This document shows positions 8,972 through 19,123 of a stretch of DNA of 64,000 bases, piece after piece. The first letter of the stretch is position 1. Each line of letters starts with the position of its first letter. A program made the translations under genes and the position numbers. The notes under the pieces were generated by a model. The model did not search any database and was not told where the DNA came from. It saw nothing but the letters and a program-made list of their open reading frames with translations. The stretch lies in the NCBI GenBank assembly GCA_026003255.1, contig BPGX01000001.1, positions 1-64,000 of the forward strand, in the 5' to 3' direction. Source of the stretch: Bacteroidia bacterium (lineage in GTDB: Bacteria > Bacteroidota > Bacteroidia > B-17B0 > Aurantibacillaceae).

Positions 8972-11086
8972 ATGGCGCGAACGGAGGCCGGGTTAGTGGA
9001 CGGGCAGGATCCCCTGGTTGCATATGAGGCTGCACTGGAGGCGGGGCATACGGACCAGCTCGCACATCTTGAGTCCGGCGTTGGGGAGATTGCCTCTGGA
9101 ACGGACATGGGACGGGCTGCGGTTGCGCGTGCGCTGCTCGTGCGAGCGGCGGTTCGGCGCAACGAGCTCGAAAAAGCCCGGCATTTTTGCAGCCAGATCT
9201 TCGAGAATCTCCCGAAGGTGACCGAAGCGCGGCGAACATGCCTGGCCGCGCATTTCAAGGACGTCTGCCTCACCCTCCTGCTCAGGGGACAGGCCGAGGA
9301 GGTTAAGGGAGCGGGTGTCCGGGGGCTTTGCCAGGACGCGGCCTCCGATCGCGGCAGTTCCGGTGCAGAAACAGAGAGTGCACTGAGTTTGTCGCCTTCG
9401 ACGCCTGGTGGAATCGAGCCGTCGGACATATGGCGGGAGTTTTTGGACCGGTGGCAGAGGGGGTCTGAAACGGAGGAGGCATTTTTGCCCGTGATTCCTC
9501 TGCTGGCAGCTTCCTTGTGCGGGTGGTTGGAGTGTCACGGACAGTTCGCGGAAGCAGAAAGGGTTCTGCAGGATGCGCTCGCTCTCGTCGATTCCTGCGC
9601 AGCAGCGGATCCATCGGTGCGCATGGAGATCCTGACGCACCTGGGCATGTTCCACTACCGGCGGGGGTGCATGGTGGCTGCGGAGCGGGAGCTGCGCAAG
9701 GTCGTCGACTTTGCCCGCGCGCATCCGGAGCTGTACCATCCCGCACAGTCTGACGCTTTCCTCTACCTTACACGCATCTACCGGCAGTGGGACAAATACA
9801 TCGGGGTCGAAGATCTATACAAGTTCTGGGTGAGGCAAATCCGGTGGCGACACGGCGCTATGGCCAGAGAGTTGATTGTTCCCCTGGCCGAGTTTGCCGG
9901 GTTTTACCTTCGCTGGGACGATCCTGTTCCAGCAGAAAAGGCCGCGGCGGAAGCATATCGCATCTGTCGGAGTCGCTGCAGACCGGGTGAGTTCCTGTGG
10001 GGGGTATCTCTTTCCGCACTCGTGCGCGCACACATTGAGAGGGACCGGTTAGAGAAGGCCAGTCGGGTCTCTGGGGAGGCCCTCAGAATTTTCCGGAAGG
10101 CCTTCGGTAACGGGCATGTCGAAACTGCCAGCCTGCTTATCGAGATCGGTGGCGCATTCAGTAGGGGCGGCCTGCATGAAGAAGCAAAAGTCTTCCTCGA
10201 CGAGGCCATCGACATAGCCCGATCGTCCGACGAACGCAAGCAGCTTCTGGGGACGGCTCTTGCGGCACGTGCTAGTGCGTCTCTTGGTTGCGGCGAGTAC
10301 GACGAAGCCGAGCGCTATTACCGTGCGGCCCTGTTACAGGCTCACGAGACGGTCGGGCCGCAATGCGGTGCCGTTGCAGTGTTTCTGACGAACATCGGCA
10401 CCCTGCAAGCTGAGCGCGGTGACTATCGCGCCGCACTCTCGTCGTTACAGCGGGCAGCGGAAATCTTGAGGAGAGTAGCCGGCTGGGAGAGCAGCCTTTT
10501 CACGGACGTCATGTTCCGAATTGGCGATGTATACGAGAACATGGGGCACTTTCGAAAAGCGGAGAAGTGTTACCGCGAGGGGATCGAGTTTCTCCGGACG
10601 AACACAGAGGCCGAGTCACCGTCGGTAGCACACTGGCTCGCCGTACTTGGCCGCGATTATCTGCGACGGGAACGTTTCGCCGAGGCAGAAGCGGTGCTAC
10701 GGGAGGCGCTCCGAATGTGCGAGCGATTCCTTGGGGCGGCAGAGCCGGCCTCGGTGTATGTGGCGGAAAGCCTCGCGGAAGCTCTTTACGCCCAGGGAAA
10801 GGATCCAATCGATTCCGGGGAGCTTGCAGAAGAGTTCGAAGGAACAGCTTTTTCTGGTACAAGGGGGGAGCGCCTCGCAGGGGACTTACTCTATCTATTG
10901 CAACTTCTGGGGTCCGAGGATTCCCAAGAAATCGATGATGATCGGGCGACCGACGAAGGGGCGGAACTGAAGCAGGGCCCTGAGGACGTCGACAGGGCGG
11001 CGGCCGCGGCGAGCTGGTGGGCTGAACGCCGCAGGCAACGGCGCAGGGAGAAAAAGAAACGGAAGCGGGCGAAAAAGAGGAAGTAG
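8972..11086 (+). CDS. Tetratricopeptide (TPR) repeat protein with a basic tail
   Basis: 704 residues. ATG 8972 follows GAGGAG. There is no signal peptide or membrane segment. From about residue 170 the protein is a chain of TPR-like helix pairs, with repeats such as QFAEAERVLQDAL, GEYDEAERYYRAALLQA, GDYRAALSSLQRAAEIL, GHFRKAEKCYREGIEFL and ERFAEAEAVLREALRMC. These resemble the kinesin-light-chain type (the 42-residue spacing is not measured exactly). The last 25 residues are almost only Arg and Lys (RRRQRRREKKKRKRAKKRK), which suggests binding to nucleic acid, ribosome or membrane. The gene is intact. TPR proteins act as scaffolds; the partner is unknown. The next gene is convergent. Confidence 0.8.
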   Translation: MARTEAGLVDGQDPLVAYEAALEAGHTDQLAHLESGVGEIASGTDMGRAAVARALLVRAAVRRNELEKARHFCSQIFENLPKVTEARRTCLAAHFKDVCLTLLLRGQAEEVKGAGVRGLCQDAASDRGSSGAETESALSLSPSTPGGIEPSDIWREFLDRWQRGSETEEAFLPVIPLLAASLCGWLECHGQFAEAERVLQDALALVDSCAAADPSVRMEILTHLGMFHYRRGCMVAAERELRKVVDFARAHPELYHPAQSDAFLYLTRIYRQWDKYIGVEDLYKFWVRQIRWRHGAMARELIVPLAEFAGFYLRWDDPVPAEKAAAEAYRICRSRCRPGEFLWGVSLSALVRAHIERDRLEKASRVSGEALRIFRKAFGNGHVETASLLIEIGGAFSRGGLHEEAKVFLDEAIDIARSSDERKQLLGTALAARASASLGCGEYDEAERYYRAALLQAHETVGPQCGAVAVFLTNIGTLQAERGDYRAALSSLQRAAEILRRVAGWESSLFTDVMFRIGDVYENMGHFRKAEKCYREGIEFLRTNTEAESPSVAHWLAVLGRDYLRRERFAEAEAVLREALRMCERFLGAAEPASVYVAESLAEALYAQGKDPIDSGELAEEFEGTAFSGTRGERLAGDLLYLLQLLGSEDSQEIDDDRATDEGAELKQGPEDVDRAAAAASWWAERRRQRRREKKKRKRAKKRK

Positions 11087-11322
11087 AGCAATACCGGTGC
11101 CCCCTGTACCGTGGTCGGCCGACGCGGTATAGGGGTTCGCGGCAGGCTGCTGCCGCAAAGCGGCGCGGCGGTGCTTGCCTGCGGGGGAAGGGGAGGCTGT
11201 ACCGGCTGGCAGAGTTCGACGGACCCTATCCTCGCGGGTGGCAGTCACAGGGGGCGCATTGACGCGCAGAATGACACCGATGGGCCCTCGGCCCACCGAT
11301 GACATTGGTGGTTTGGCTAGCA

Positions 11323-13473
11323 CTAGGGACGTCGTCGTAAGTCCAGGCGGAATCGCCCGGCTACGACGCTCTTGGCGTTGTCCAGCAAGCAGACGTACAC
11401 GCCGCACCGCACCTCGTCTCGGCGTGGATTCTCGATCTCAATACGCATCGCGAAGGCGCTTTCTTCCGTGAGCCGGAGATTTGTGAAAACATGTTCCGCG
11501 GAGCTTCGCGTCGTTGGATCGAGAATTCGGTAGATAACCCGGCCGCTCCTGTCACCCGGAAGCACCGTAATCGTGGTCTCCTTCAGAGGCGCCACTGTCG
11601 GGAACCAGAGTTCCATTTCCGCGACGGTTCTGCCCTGCTGTACCGAGGCCAGCACGAGCTGTCCCCGTAACCCCAGACGGAACGTGTTGAACTCCACCGC
11701 GTTCCCCGCTAGAAGCCCGTAAGGGGGTCGATCGGGGATGCTCATTCGATCCACACTGAGTGTCCAGAGGGGCAAACCTTCCCTCTCGGTATCCTGGAAC
11801 CGCGAGATTTCCTCCAGGCGTTCCTTGAGTCGCTGACGCTGTTGCAGTATTGTGGCGTCCTGTTCTGCTAACCAACCGACAAGCCGTCGCCATGCCTGTG
11901 CGGAGAGATCCGGTGTTGATCTGTGCGGGAGACAGTGGAGGAGCACAAGCGGACGTCCCGGTGCAGTTTCAACCTTACAGGTACCGAGTTCCCTCAGGAA
12001 ACTCGTAGGCAACGCGTCGTCAAGGGGGCCCGGTTGAATTGCTGCGGCCTCCAGTCCCTGGAGAAGGCTATTTGTGACGGCCGGCCCCCTTACTTCCACA
12101 GTTAGCTCCGGAGGGCTGTTCGCTTTCACGCCAACACCGAGGACGGTCCCCTCGGGCCATCGGTCCTGGGAGAGTGCCTCGGGAACTTGTAACTCGAGAA
12201 CCACGGCGTAATCGTCCTCGTACAGGGGATTATCAGCCCAGCGATCGTTCCAGCACTGGAGCAGGGTTCGGTGTTTGGTCTCATCCTTCGCATAGAACGG
12301 AAACAGTATATTAGCGGCGTTTTGCGTCGCGGCGCATACCCCGAGGATTCCGGCTTCTCGATCCACGCAGAGGTCCAAGAACCCCAGGCCCGCCGTGGTT
12401 GAGGGACCATCGAGGGGGGATGAGCCGCCCCGTTGTTCATAACGAACTCGAAAGCACGTCAGGTGCATAGGACGAGCCGCACTTGGTGCGAAACGTGAGT
12501 TCGCGGGGGTTTCCTCGAGGAATAGGCCGTATCTCTGGAGATTTTCCCGAACTGTCTCGGTGTCGAGCGATCGGGCCTTGACAACGAGGGTCAGACCAAT
12601 ACGGGGTGACAACAGATCGAGCACGCTGCTTATCACGTCCACATCCGACAACGGCGCACCAGCCGTCTCTTCTGATGGGGCCATTTCTTTGTGCTTGCGC
12701 GCAAGATCAAGGACGGACTTTGCTCGCCCCTCGACGCTTCGGGATGGCGGGACTGGCGGTAGAGGGAAGCTTCCAGACAGGCCAGGCAGTCCAGAGAGGC
12801 CAGACCCTCCAGGCCGTGCGGGCAGCCCAGGTACTCCGGCCGCTCCGGACAGCCCCTCTTGCAATGCTGGGGGCAGCTTCGCCAGCGCTTCGTCGATCTG
12901 ACGTCGGAGTTCCTCGAGATCTGCTTCGCCACCGGCAACTTGCAGCAGGGTTTCGTAGCCGGACGGCCCCGGACCAAACGGGCCCCGGCTGAACAAGAGG
13001 ATCTCCTCAATTTCTGTGTCGGGCACTCCGGCAAGTGCAGCGGATGCCTTAACGAGTGTGTCCAGTTGGCCGTGACGCAGGAGTCCGCCAACTTCGGGGG
13101 TAGTGGCTAACAGCGAGGGACGCAGGCTCAGCAGGAAGCTCGGTTCGGGCAACCGCCTGTACAAGGCTTCCGCAATGGCCGCGCCTCCGCCCTCGGTCGT
13201 CTCCGTTGCACCAAAGGCCCGGGCGACCTTCTCCAGGTGCTCGTTTACCCGTTCCATTTCTTCTTTTGAGGCTGACCGCTGGGGCTTCGGTGGCGTGCTG
13301 CGCCGGCTACGGGCCACCCTGGCTTCCCTCTCCCGGGCAGTTGCTTCGTCGAGCGCCTTCTCGGCAAGGTGCCCAAGTACCGAATAAACAAGCAGCCCGA
13401 GGACGAACCCGGCAGCCGCCGTGATTACGAATCCAATCCCGCGCGACGTAGCCTGGTTAGTTTCGAAAGACAT
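11323..13473 (-). CDS. Membrane-anchored protein of unknown function
   Basis: 716 residues. ATG 13473 follows AGGGG. One N-terminal membrane helix (IGFVITAAAGFVLGLLVYSV) is followed by a charged, probably coiled region (AEKALDEATAREREARVARS), so most of the protein lies outside the cytoplasm. Residues about 220-260 are rich in Gly, Pro, Leu and Ser (LPARPGGSGLSGLPGLSGSF) and look like a flexible linker between two larger domains. The second half has long beta-rich stretches and ends LLDNAKSVVAGRFRLDLRRRP. I recognise no catalytic motif or named family. It is intact and transcribed towards the TPR gene. Confidence 0.7.
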   Translation of the reverse strand: MSFETNQATSRGIGFVITAAAGFVLGLLVYSVLGHLAEKALDEATAREREARVARSRRSTPPKPQRSASKEEMERVNEHLEKVARAFGATETTEGGGAAIAEALYRRLPEPSFLLSLRPSLLATTPEVGGLLRHGQLDTLVKASAALAGVPDTEIEEILLFSRGPFGPGPSGYETLLQVAGGEADLEELRRQIDEALAKLPPALQEGLSGAAGVPGLPARPGGSGLSGLPGLSGSFPLPPVPPSRSVEGRAKSVLDLARKHKEMAPSEETAGAPLSDVDVISSVLDLLSPRIGLTLVVKARSLDTETVRENLQRYGLFLEETPANSRFAPSAARPMHLTCFRVRYEQRGGSSPLDGPSTTAGLGFLDLCVDREAGILGVCAATQNAANILFPFYAKDETKHRTLLQCWNDRWADNPLYEDDYAVVLELQVPEALSQDRWPEGTVLGVGVKANSPPELTVEVRGPAVTNSLLQGLEAAAIQPGPLDDALPTSFLRELGTCKVETAPGRPLVLLHCLPHRSTPDLSAQAWRRLVGWLAEQDATILQQRQRLKERLEEISRFQDTEREGLPLWTLSVDRMSIPDRPPYGLLAGNAVEFNTFRLGLRGQLVLASVQQGRTVAEMELWFPTVAPLKETTITVLPGDRSGRVIYRILDPTTRSSAEHVFTNLRLTEESAFAMRIEIENPRRDEVRCGVYVCLLDNAKSVVAGRFRLDLRRRP

Positions 13474-13859
13474 GTGACCCCTGCTGTCTTGCGATGCTTG
13501 CTGACGCGACTATCGAGATCCGTGCGGCTATGGCCCCCGTCTGATCAATTGGAACGCCGATACCTCGTCGGCCTTCGCGGGGCCGCCTCCCCGACTTTCT
13601 GTCGCTCCATTATAAAAACGCCAGGGACACCTTGCGTCGGCGAACGCACCGGCTGGTCTCGAAACCCTGGCCAAGGGGGCAGCTCCCCGACCCCTGGCCG
13701 CGGCAGCACGCCGCGGCAATACGGCATGGAGCCCGCCTCATCTGCGGCGATTCCCGATAAAATGTCGACAGACCACACGGGCGACCGGAGGCCGCACCTG
13801 ATCGCGGCACGGTATGCCGGCGGACCACAGACGAGAGGGAATCGGCGAGGTGAAGCCTC
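13474..13859. other. Intergenic stretch with degenerate repeat pieces
   Basis: No gene seen. Bases 13,695-13,735 (CCGCGGCAGCACGCCGCGG hairpin) and 13,808-13,830 (TATGCCGGCGGACCACAG) resemble worn modules of the GC-rich repeat family, the second in inverted orientation. Confidence 0.4.
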
Positions 13860-13888
13860 TTGACAGCCTGGTCGAGTTGGTGTAGACT
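13860..13888 (+). promoter_or_regulatory. Sigma-70-type promoter for the second DUF1559 cassette
   Basis: TTGACA at 13,860-13,865, a 17-base spacer and TAGACT at 13,883-13,888. The -35 region shares CCTCTTGACAGCC with the promoter at 4810. The leader to ATG 14156 is about 260 bases. Confidence 0.65.
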
Positions 13889-13974
13889 ACCATCGACCGT
13901 GCGTCCTTCTCTGTTGGTTTTGCGGTTTTATTCGGATTCGTTTATCGAGGCTGATTGATGGCAGTTGGACGCGC

Positions 13975-13986
13975 AGAAAGGAGGTG
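13975..13986 (+). promoter_or_regulatory. Conserved leader box AGAAAGGAGGTG, copy 2
   Basis: Identical to the box at 4909-4920 and at a similar distance from its promoter (about 87 versus 72 bases after the -10). It lies 170 bases before the start codon, too far to serve the DUF1559 gene directly. Confidence 0.45.
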
Positions 13987-14155
13987 TGGCGGACGGTAAC
14001 GAGTTGCGAGGGGAGCTGTGGCCTCGGGTTCGCGTAATTGTGGGTCATGGGAGGTTTACGTGGTCGGTAGTCTGAGACCGGCCTCGCTGGTGTGTTATGC
14101 GCCAGTGTTGTATTGACCGAGTCTTGTTGCCTTAGGTCGTTTTGGAGGTATTCCC

Positions 14156-15250
14156 ATGATTCACGGACCGACAAGACGTAACCACGCGTTTACGCTTATC
14201 GAGCTGCTTGTCGTCATTGCAATCATCGCCGTTCTTATCGCCCTTCTGCTTCCTGCTGTTCAGATGGCTCGCGAGGCAGCTCGCCGCGCGCAGTGCCAGA
14301 ACAATCTCAAGCAGATCGGGCTCGCTATGCACAACTATCACCAGGTGCATGGCATGTTTCCCCCGAGCGGGATGCGCGTTCTGCGGGGGTCAGAGAACGA
14401 AAGTGGGCGATGGGCGCGCGGTGGCGAACAGCAGTGGGGAGACAAGGTCTTCCTGCTTCCTTACCTGGACCGTGTCGATTTGTATAACGCGGCCAACTTA
14501 GATCTTCGGTCATACGGTGAACCTCCGACTTCGAATCGTCAGGTCGCATGGTCGGGTGACGCAAACCATACCCTGCGTCAGGCAAGAATCGAGACGTTTC
14601 TTTGTCCATCTGATCCCCATTTTCCCCATCCGAACCCGCATGCGGCGATGACAAATTATGCATTGAATCACGGCACGGAGCGCTACTACAACGGATGGCG
14701 TACGAACGGTGTGGCGTACCACCCGGGCTGGGACTGGGCGATGAACAAGCCCATCGGCCTGCGAGACATCGTGGACGGAACGGCGATGACGGCGATGTAC
14801 TCGGAGTGGATCCGCGGTGGTACACACGGGCGCACTGCCTGGGCCAAAACCGATCCCCTGTCGTGGACATGGAACTCACCTGCGGTTGACCGAATCGGTT
14901 TCGGGCTTGACGCGAACCGCGAGGGGGATAAGGCGTTCGAAAGGATATGCGAAGAATCGACAAGTCCGCAGTGGAATTACAAGGGCGAGATGTGGTGGAG
15001 CAACTGTGCTGGCCGCGGGACAGGTTACGGTCATTCCAAACGGCCGAATCGCAAGTCGTGCCGAGCGGGTAATTGGTCGGCCGGCACCCATCTGATGGCT
15101 GCTACCAGCTTGCACCCCGGCGGGGTGAACGTGCTGTTTTGCGACGGTCGGGTTCGGTTTATTTCGAACGACGTGGATCAGAACGTCTGGTTTGCCATTG
15201 GTACACGTGACGGACGCGAGCCCGTCAGTGAGAACGACCTGTCCTTCTAG
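14156..15250 (+). CDS. DUF1559 pilin-like protein (intact copy)
   Basis: 364 residues. ATG 14156 follows GGAGGTATTCCC. The N-terminus has the prepilin pattern [20 protein letters not shown], and the body carries [20 protein letters not shown], a [17 protein letters not shown] stretch and the C-terminal [16 protein letters not shown] motif followed by [19 protein letters not shown]. It is closely similar to the broken gene at 5041, and even the DNA around the N-terminus is nearly identical. The hydrophobic helix should anchor it in the inner membrane until processed. A lipoprotein gene follows at 15,346. Planctomycetes have many DUF1559 genes; their role is not established. Confidence 0.9.
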   Translation: MIHGPTRRNHAFTLIELLVVIAIIAVLIALLLPAVQMAREAARRAQCQNNLKQIGLAMHNYHQVHGMFPPSGMRVLRGSENESGRWARGGEQQWGDKVFLLPYLDRVDLYNAANLDLRSYGEPPTSNRQVAWSGDANHTLRQARIETFLCPSDPHFPHPNPHAAMTNYALNHGTERYYNGWRTNGVAYHPGWDWAMNKPIGLRDIVDGTAMTAMYSEWIRGGTHGRTAWAKTDPLSWTWNSPAVDRIGFGLDANREGDKAFERICEESTSPQWNYKGEMWWSNCAGRGTGYGHSKRPNRKSCRAGNWSAGTHLMAATSLHPGGVNVLFCDGRVRFISNDVDQNVWFAIGTRDGREPVSENDLSF

Positions 15251-15345
15251 CCTGATTTGCGTGAGAGAGCGGGCATCGGGCCCGTGCGCCGGGTCCGATG
15301 CCCTTCTGGAGAAATGCAGCAGCACGGACTTGGAGCGTACGGATT

Positions 15346-15564
15346 ATGGTTCGTTACTTCTTTGGGGTAGTGTGCGTGGTGCTGTTGTTTCTGGGGGGGT
15401 GCAGCTCAGTCTCGCGGCCGGAGAATCCGTCGCCTGAGGAAGCGGCAAATCAGAGCATGCAAGCAACGGGGCAGGTGTCCGAGGGCGGGGTTTTTTACCC
15501 TGAGCCTTCACCAGACATGCAGAATCAGCAGTACGAACAAGAGGCCACCCAAAGCAACTATTGA
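15346..15564 (+). CDS. Small lipoprotein following DUF1559 (copy 2)
   Basis: 72 residues from ATG 15346 (MVRYFFGVVCVVLLFLGGC). The signal peptide ends in a clear lipobox, LGGC, followed by SSVSRPENPSPEEAANQSM. The mature part is short, with a Gln-rich tail (MQNQQYEQEATQSNY). It matches the plan of the protein at 6204. The ribosome binding site is weak. Bases 15,565-15,936, downstream, hold no gene I can support. Confidence 0.7.
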   Translation: MVRYFFGVVCVVLLFLGGCSSVSRPENPSPEEAANQSMQATGQVSEGGVFYPEPSPDMQNQQYEQEATQSNY

Positions 15565-15936
15565 GGGGGTTGTGACCCGACCGTGCGGCGGGGTGCAACG
15601 CCTACGACGGACCCTGCCACGTAGCGGTTTTTCAGAAATGAGCCAGCAGGACATGATGTAGGAGTTGGAGCCGTCTCTCGGCCGGGGGCCTCGTTCCTGG
15701 CGTGAGCTACAAACGGGAACGGGGGCCCTGACCTTTCGTAGCTCCGCCTGGAATAACGTTCCTGTGGCGGACAACCTTTCCAGCTCGTGTACTGACCGAG
15801 GATTGGAAGGGCACGACGTTTATTTGGGAGGTGAGCCGGACTTCCTCGGACTGAGGTGAGGAACACGGAAGGGGCTCAGGAAAGGAGTCCGTGGCATCTG
15901 CGGAGGGTATGCGGCGAGCACCGGGACAGAGCGCAG

Positions 15937-16520
15937 CTACTTCAGGATCAGGGCACGGGGCGCGAAGAAACGGGTAATCCCGGCAAGATCTGTGGCCGCC
16001 CCCTGTTTGTCGCCGGGTTCGGATCCGTGACCGGGATGGTGATCGCGGCGTAGGATCGAAACGATCAGTGGGTTGGACTCAGTAGACCTTCTGGTAAAAC
16101 TCCGGTGGTTCAGTCGCGGCTCGTTTTGGCGGATGGCACATTCTGATACACGGTTGAGGCGGTTCGCGATTCCCATCCCGGGGGACCAGTGCCGCCGGTA
16201 CCGCACGCAGTGTAGTGCGTACCCTGGCAGATGCTCGAAATGTGGTAACCCACCCTGGGCCTGCTTGCGAAAATACTCCGTTACGTCGCGATCAAGCGTG
16301 GGCTGGCCTGCCTTGACGGCCACCACGTAGCAGGCACGGTTCACCGTGATTTACTCCAGAATCGCCGGCCGATAGCTGACGGTGTCCAATATGATTCCCG
16401 TCTCCGTTTTCAGCGAATCCGGCAGTTGGGCAATTGCATGCGGCACGCTCGACTTTTCCCCGCAGCCATCCTTCCCGGCAAGATTAAGTGCACGGCTGCG
16501 CGCCGAGACCTTCCGAAACA
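15937..16520 (-). pseudogene. Relic of an ISAs1-like transposase
   Basis: Read on the minus strand, the sequence gives VSARSRALNLAGKDGCGEKSS, then IAQLPDSLKTETGIILDTVS, a stop, and YVVAVKAGQPTLDRDVTEYF, then HWSPGMGIANRLNRVSE. The order EKSxx(I/V)Pxx, a short helix, then (V/L)K-x-x-Q-x-TL-x-x-DV and a W-x-PG segment matches ISAs1-type DDE transposases. An in-frame TAA interrupts it and neither end is complete. No terminal repeats were found. It lies upstream of a second damaged transposase, which marks this as a small graveyard of mobile DNA. Confidence 0.5.
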
Positions 16521-17013
16521 TCGTGGACCGATGGTGGTGTGTGTGCCTGCAACGTCCCCGCGCAAAGCTTCGAAACTACAGCCCCTCACCCCTGGGCGGC
16601 CGTCGGACTTCTTGGAGCCGGCCGCACCGCGCCGCCCCAACTTCCCTCGAGCTCGTGAGCTGTGCGACGCACGCGGATGTGTCGTGCGACGGTATTTTGT
16701 CGGGTGGGTGGAGGGTTTCTCGTTGATCGGAAGGCCAGGTCAATCCCGCCCTCTTGCAAAAGCTGCCTGCCGTTCCGAGCACCGCGAACGTGGCGCAGAA
16801 GGCACGGGTTTGATGCAGAAGGACACGGTATTAATTCATACTTACTGCGGTTCGCAACAGGCCGTTACGTGGTTTTTTTCTCTATGGCTGCCTTTGCGGC
16901 CATTGTGCGCCTCATTTCCGCCGAAAGTATGTGGCCACCATGCGGTCGTGGGTAGGGTTGACAGTGGGCCATATCTTAGGTTAAGGTGCTATACGAGTGG
17001 ATGATGTCCAGAA

Positions 17014-18717
17014 ATGCATATCACCCGAATAAGAAGGGGCGTGTACGGTAGGCATTACGTCAGCGTCCTGGTTCGCGAAACCTGCCGCTAAGGGCGCAAG
17101 GAAGGTAAAGCACCGAACCCTCGCCAGCCTCACCGGACTACCCCCCCTTACGTGATCGAGGCGGTCGAGCGGGCACTCGAGCGGGGTGAGGTACCCGACA
17201 GCGACAACCTCCAGATCGAACGGAGCCTGCCCCACGGACATGTGGCCGCGGTTCCGGGAACCATGCGGAAACTCGACCCGCCGCGCCTGCTCAATCCCCG
17301 CTTCTGTCGGGAACGTTCCGTGGCGCTGGCGATGATCGCGGGCAAGATCCTCTGGGGCGGCTCGAAGCTGGCGCTGTACCGGCGACTGGCTCCGGAGACC
17401 ACCTGCAGCACGCTGCCCATGGAGCTGGGACTGGAAGATCTGAAGCCGGATCATCTGTACGAGGCGCTGGACTCGCTGGGCAGACGGCAGGAGGCGATAC
17501 AGCGTCGGCTCGCGCAACGGCACGCTTCCGGGGATGTTCTGCTTCTGTACGACGTGACGAGTGCCTATTACACGGGTCGACGTTCCGATCTGGTGGCCTA
17601 CGGGTACAACCGGGACGGGAAGAACGGCCATCCGCAGATTGTGTTCGGTCTGTTGTGCAATGCGGAGGGGTGTCCGATAGCGGTGGAGGTGTTCCCGGGA
17701 AACACGGCGGATCCGGAGACGTTGCGTCCGCAGGTACGGCGGATCCGGGAGAACTTCGGCATCTAGTGGGTGGTTGTGGTGGGTGATCGGGGGCTGATCA
17801 CGAGCCGGCGGATTGAGGAGGATCTGCGTGGTGAGGCGGGGGTGGACTGGATCACTGCGTTGCGGGGAGACACGCTGAAGAAGCTTGCGCAGCAGGGGGT
17901 GGTCGAGAGGTCTCTGTTTGACGAGCGGGATCTGGTGGAGATCGTTTCGCCGGACTTTCTCGGGGAACGGCTAATCGGCTGCCGGAACCCGTTTCTGGCG
18001 GAAGAGCGGGCCAGGAAGCGGGAGGAACTGCTGCAGCAGACGGAACGGAAGCTGGAGAAGATTGCGGAGGCGACGCGGCGGGAACGTCGGCCGCTGCGTG
18101 GGGAGGCGAAGATCGCTGAGCGGGTGGGGCGAGTGCTGGGGACGAGTAAGGTGGCGAAGCACTTTCGCCGGGAAATCACACCCGAGGGGCATTTCCGTTA
18201 CTGGCGGAACGAGGAATCGATCGCCAGGGCGGCGGCGCTGGACGGGGTGTACATGGTGCGCACGTCGGTTCCGGAGGAGAAGATGACGGCGGAGCAGGTG
18301 GTGGGGGCATACAAGGGACTGAGTCGGGTGGAATGGGCGTTTCGCTGGCTGAAGAATGCCCCGCTCGAAGTCCGTCCGATCCATCACTGGCTCTCAGACC
18401 GGATCCGGGCTCATGTCTTTTTGTGCATGCTTGCGGCCTATGTGCGCTGGCACATGGAACAGGCGCTGGCACCGTTGCTGTTCGTCGATCACGAGCGGGA
18501 GGCGGCCGAAGAGCAGCGTAGCAGCGTGGTGGAGCGTGCACCCCGGTCCGGCGCGGCACGTTCGAAGGAGGGGAAAAAGCGCACCCCGGAGGGCCTGCCG
18601 GTGCACAGTTTCCGCACGCTGATGGCCGATCTGAGCACGCTGGCCCGCAATCGTGTGCGCGTGACCGGAGAACGAGAGGCGGTATTCTGGATGGACACGG
18701 CCCCCACGCCGCTGTAG
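17014..18717 (+). mobile_element. IS1634-like (IS4 superfamily) transposase with in-frame amber stop
   Basis: From 17,152 two same-frame pieces of 204 and 315 residues are separated only by TAG at 17,764. The DDE residues are visible: D in LLLYDVTSAYYTG, D in VVVVGDRGLI and E in VEWAFRWLK. These and the HFRYWRNEESIARAAALDG stretch fit the IS1634 family. CAG (Gln) would restore the frame, so a single C-to-T change is enough. The true N-terminus probably starts at ATG 17014 (MHITRIRRGVYGRHYVSV) but holds another stop (17,089) and frame changes near 17,100 and in the C7 run near 17,141-17,147. The element is therefore inactive as written. Possible terminal inverted repeats are GGGTAGGG at 16,950 and CCCTACCC at 18,807; no target duplication was found. 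Confidence 0.8.
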
Positions 18718-18908
18718 GCGCGTGCCCTCGAGCTGCTCGGCTGCCCCATTCACCCCCGTGACGCCCGCTCGTAGCCGGACCATAGCGCCCTGACGGAACC
18801 TTAACCCCCTACCCTGCAGGTGATCTAGTGCAGCCTTTTTTTCCAGGAAGTATGGGTTAGATGTGCCGACGTCGACGTTGCGGATCGTGGACGACCGGCA
18901 GATAGGCC

Positions 18909-18997
18909 GTCACCGGAACAGTTCTGTGGCGATACATTCGTGATTTCGTCAATGTCTTCAGAGCCCACCGCGGACTCGGGACGTTGGCCGCACACGA
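18909..18997 (+). pseudogene. Possible integrase/transposase C-terminal scrap
   Basis: One frame reads LWRYIRDFVNVFRAHRGLGT, which resembles the closing FxNxxRPHxGLG pattern of IS3/IS481-type integrase cores. Nothing on either side extends it. Bases 18,718-19,123 otherwise hold no gene. Weak call. Confidence 0.2.
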
Positions 18998-19123
18998 GGC
19001 AGCACCGGGCGCAGAGCGTGCAGGTCTACAGACCGCATGCTGTCGTATGAAACAAAGTGCGCCAGCCCTTCGGCAGCGGGCGTGTAAGACATGCGACAGA
19101 CTAATGACACGAGGACGGAACCG

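Noticed and set aside
17764-17766. Recoded amber (pyrrolysine or readthrough) in the transposase
   Set aside because: The N-terminal part has another stop and frameshifts, so the gene is simply damaged; no recoding element is visible.
16950-18814. Exact ends of the IS1634-like element
   Set aside because: GGGTAGGG and CCCTACCC are only 8 bases, further matches are poor and no target duplication was found. Mentioned only as a possibility.
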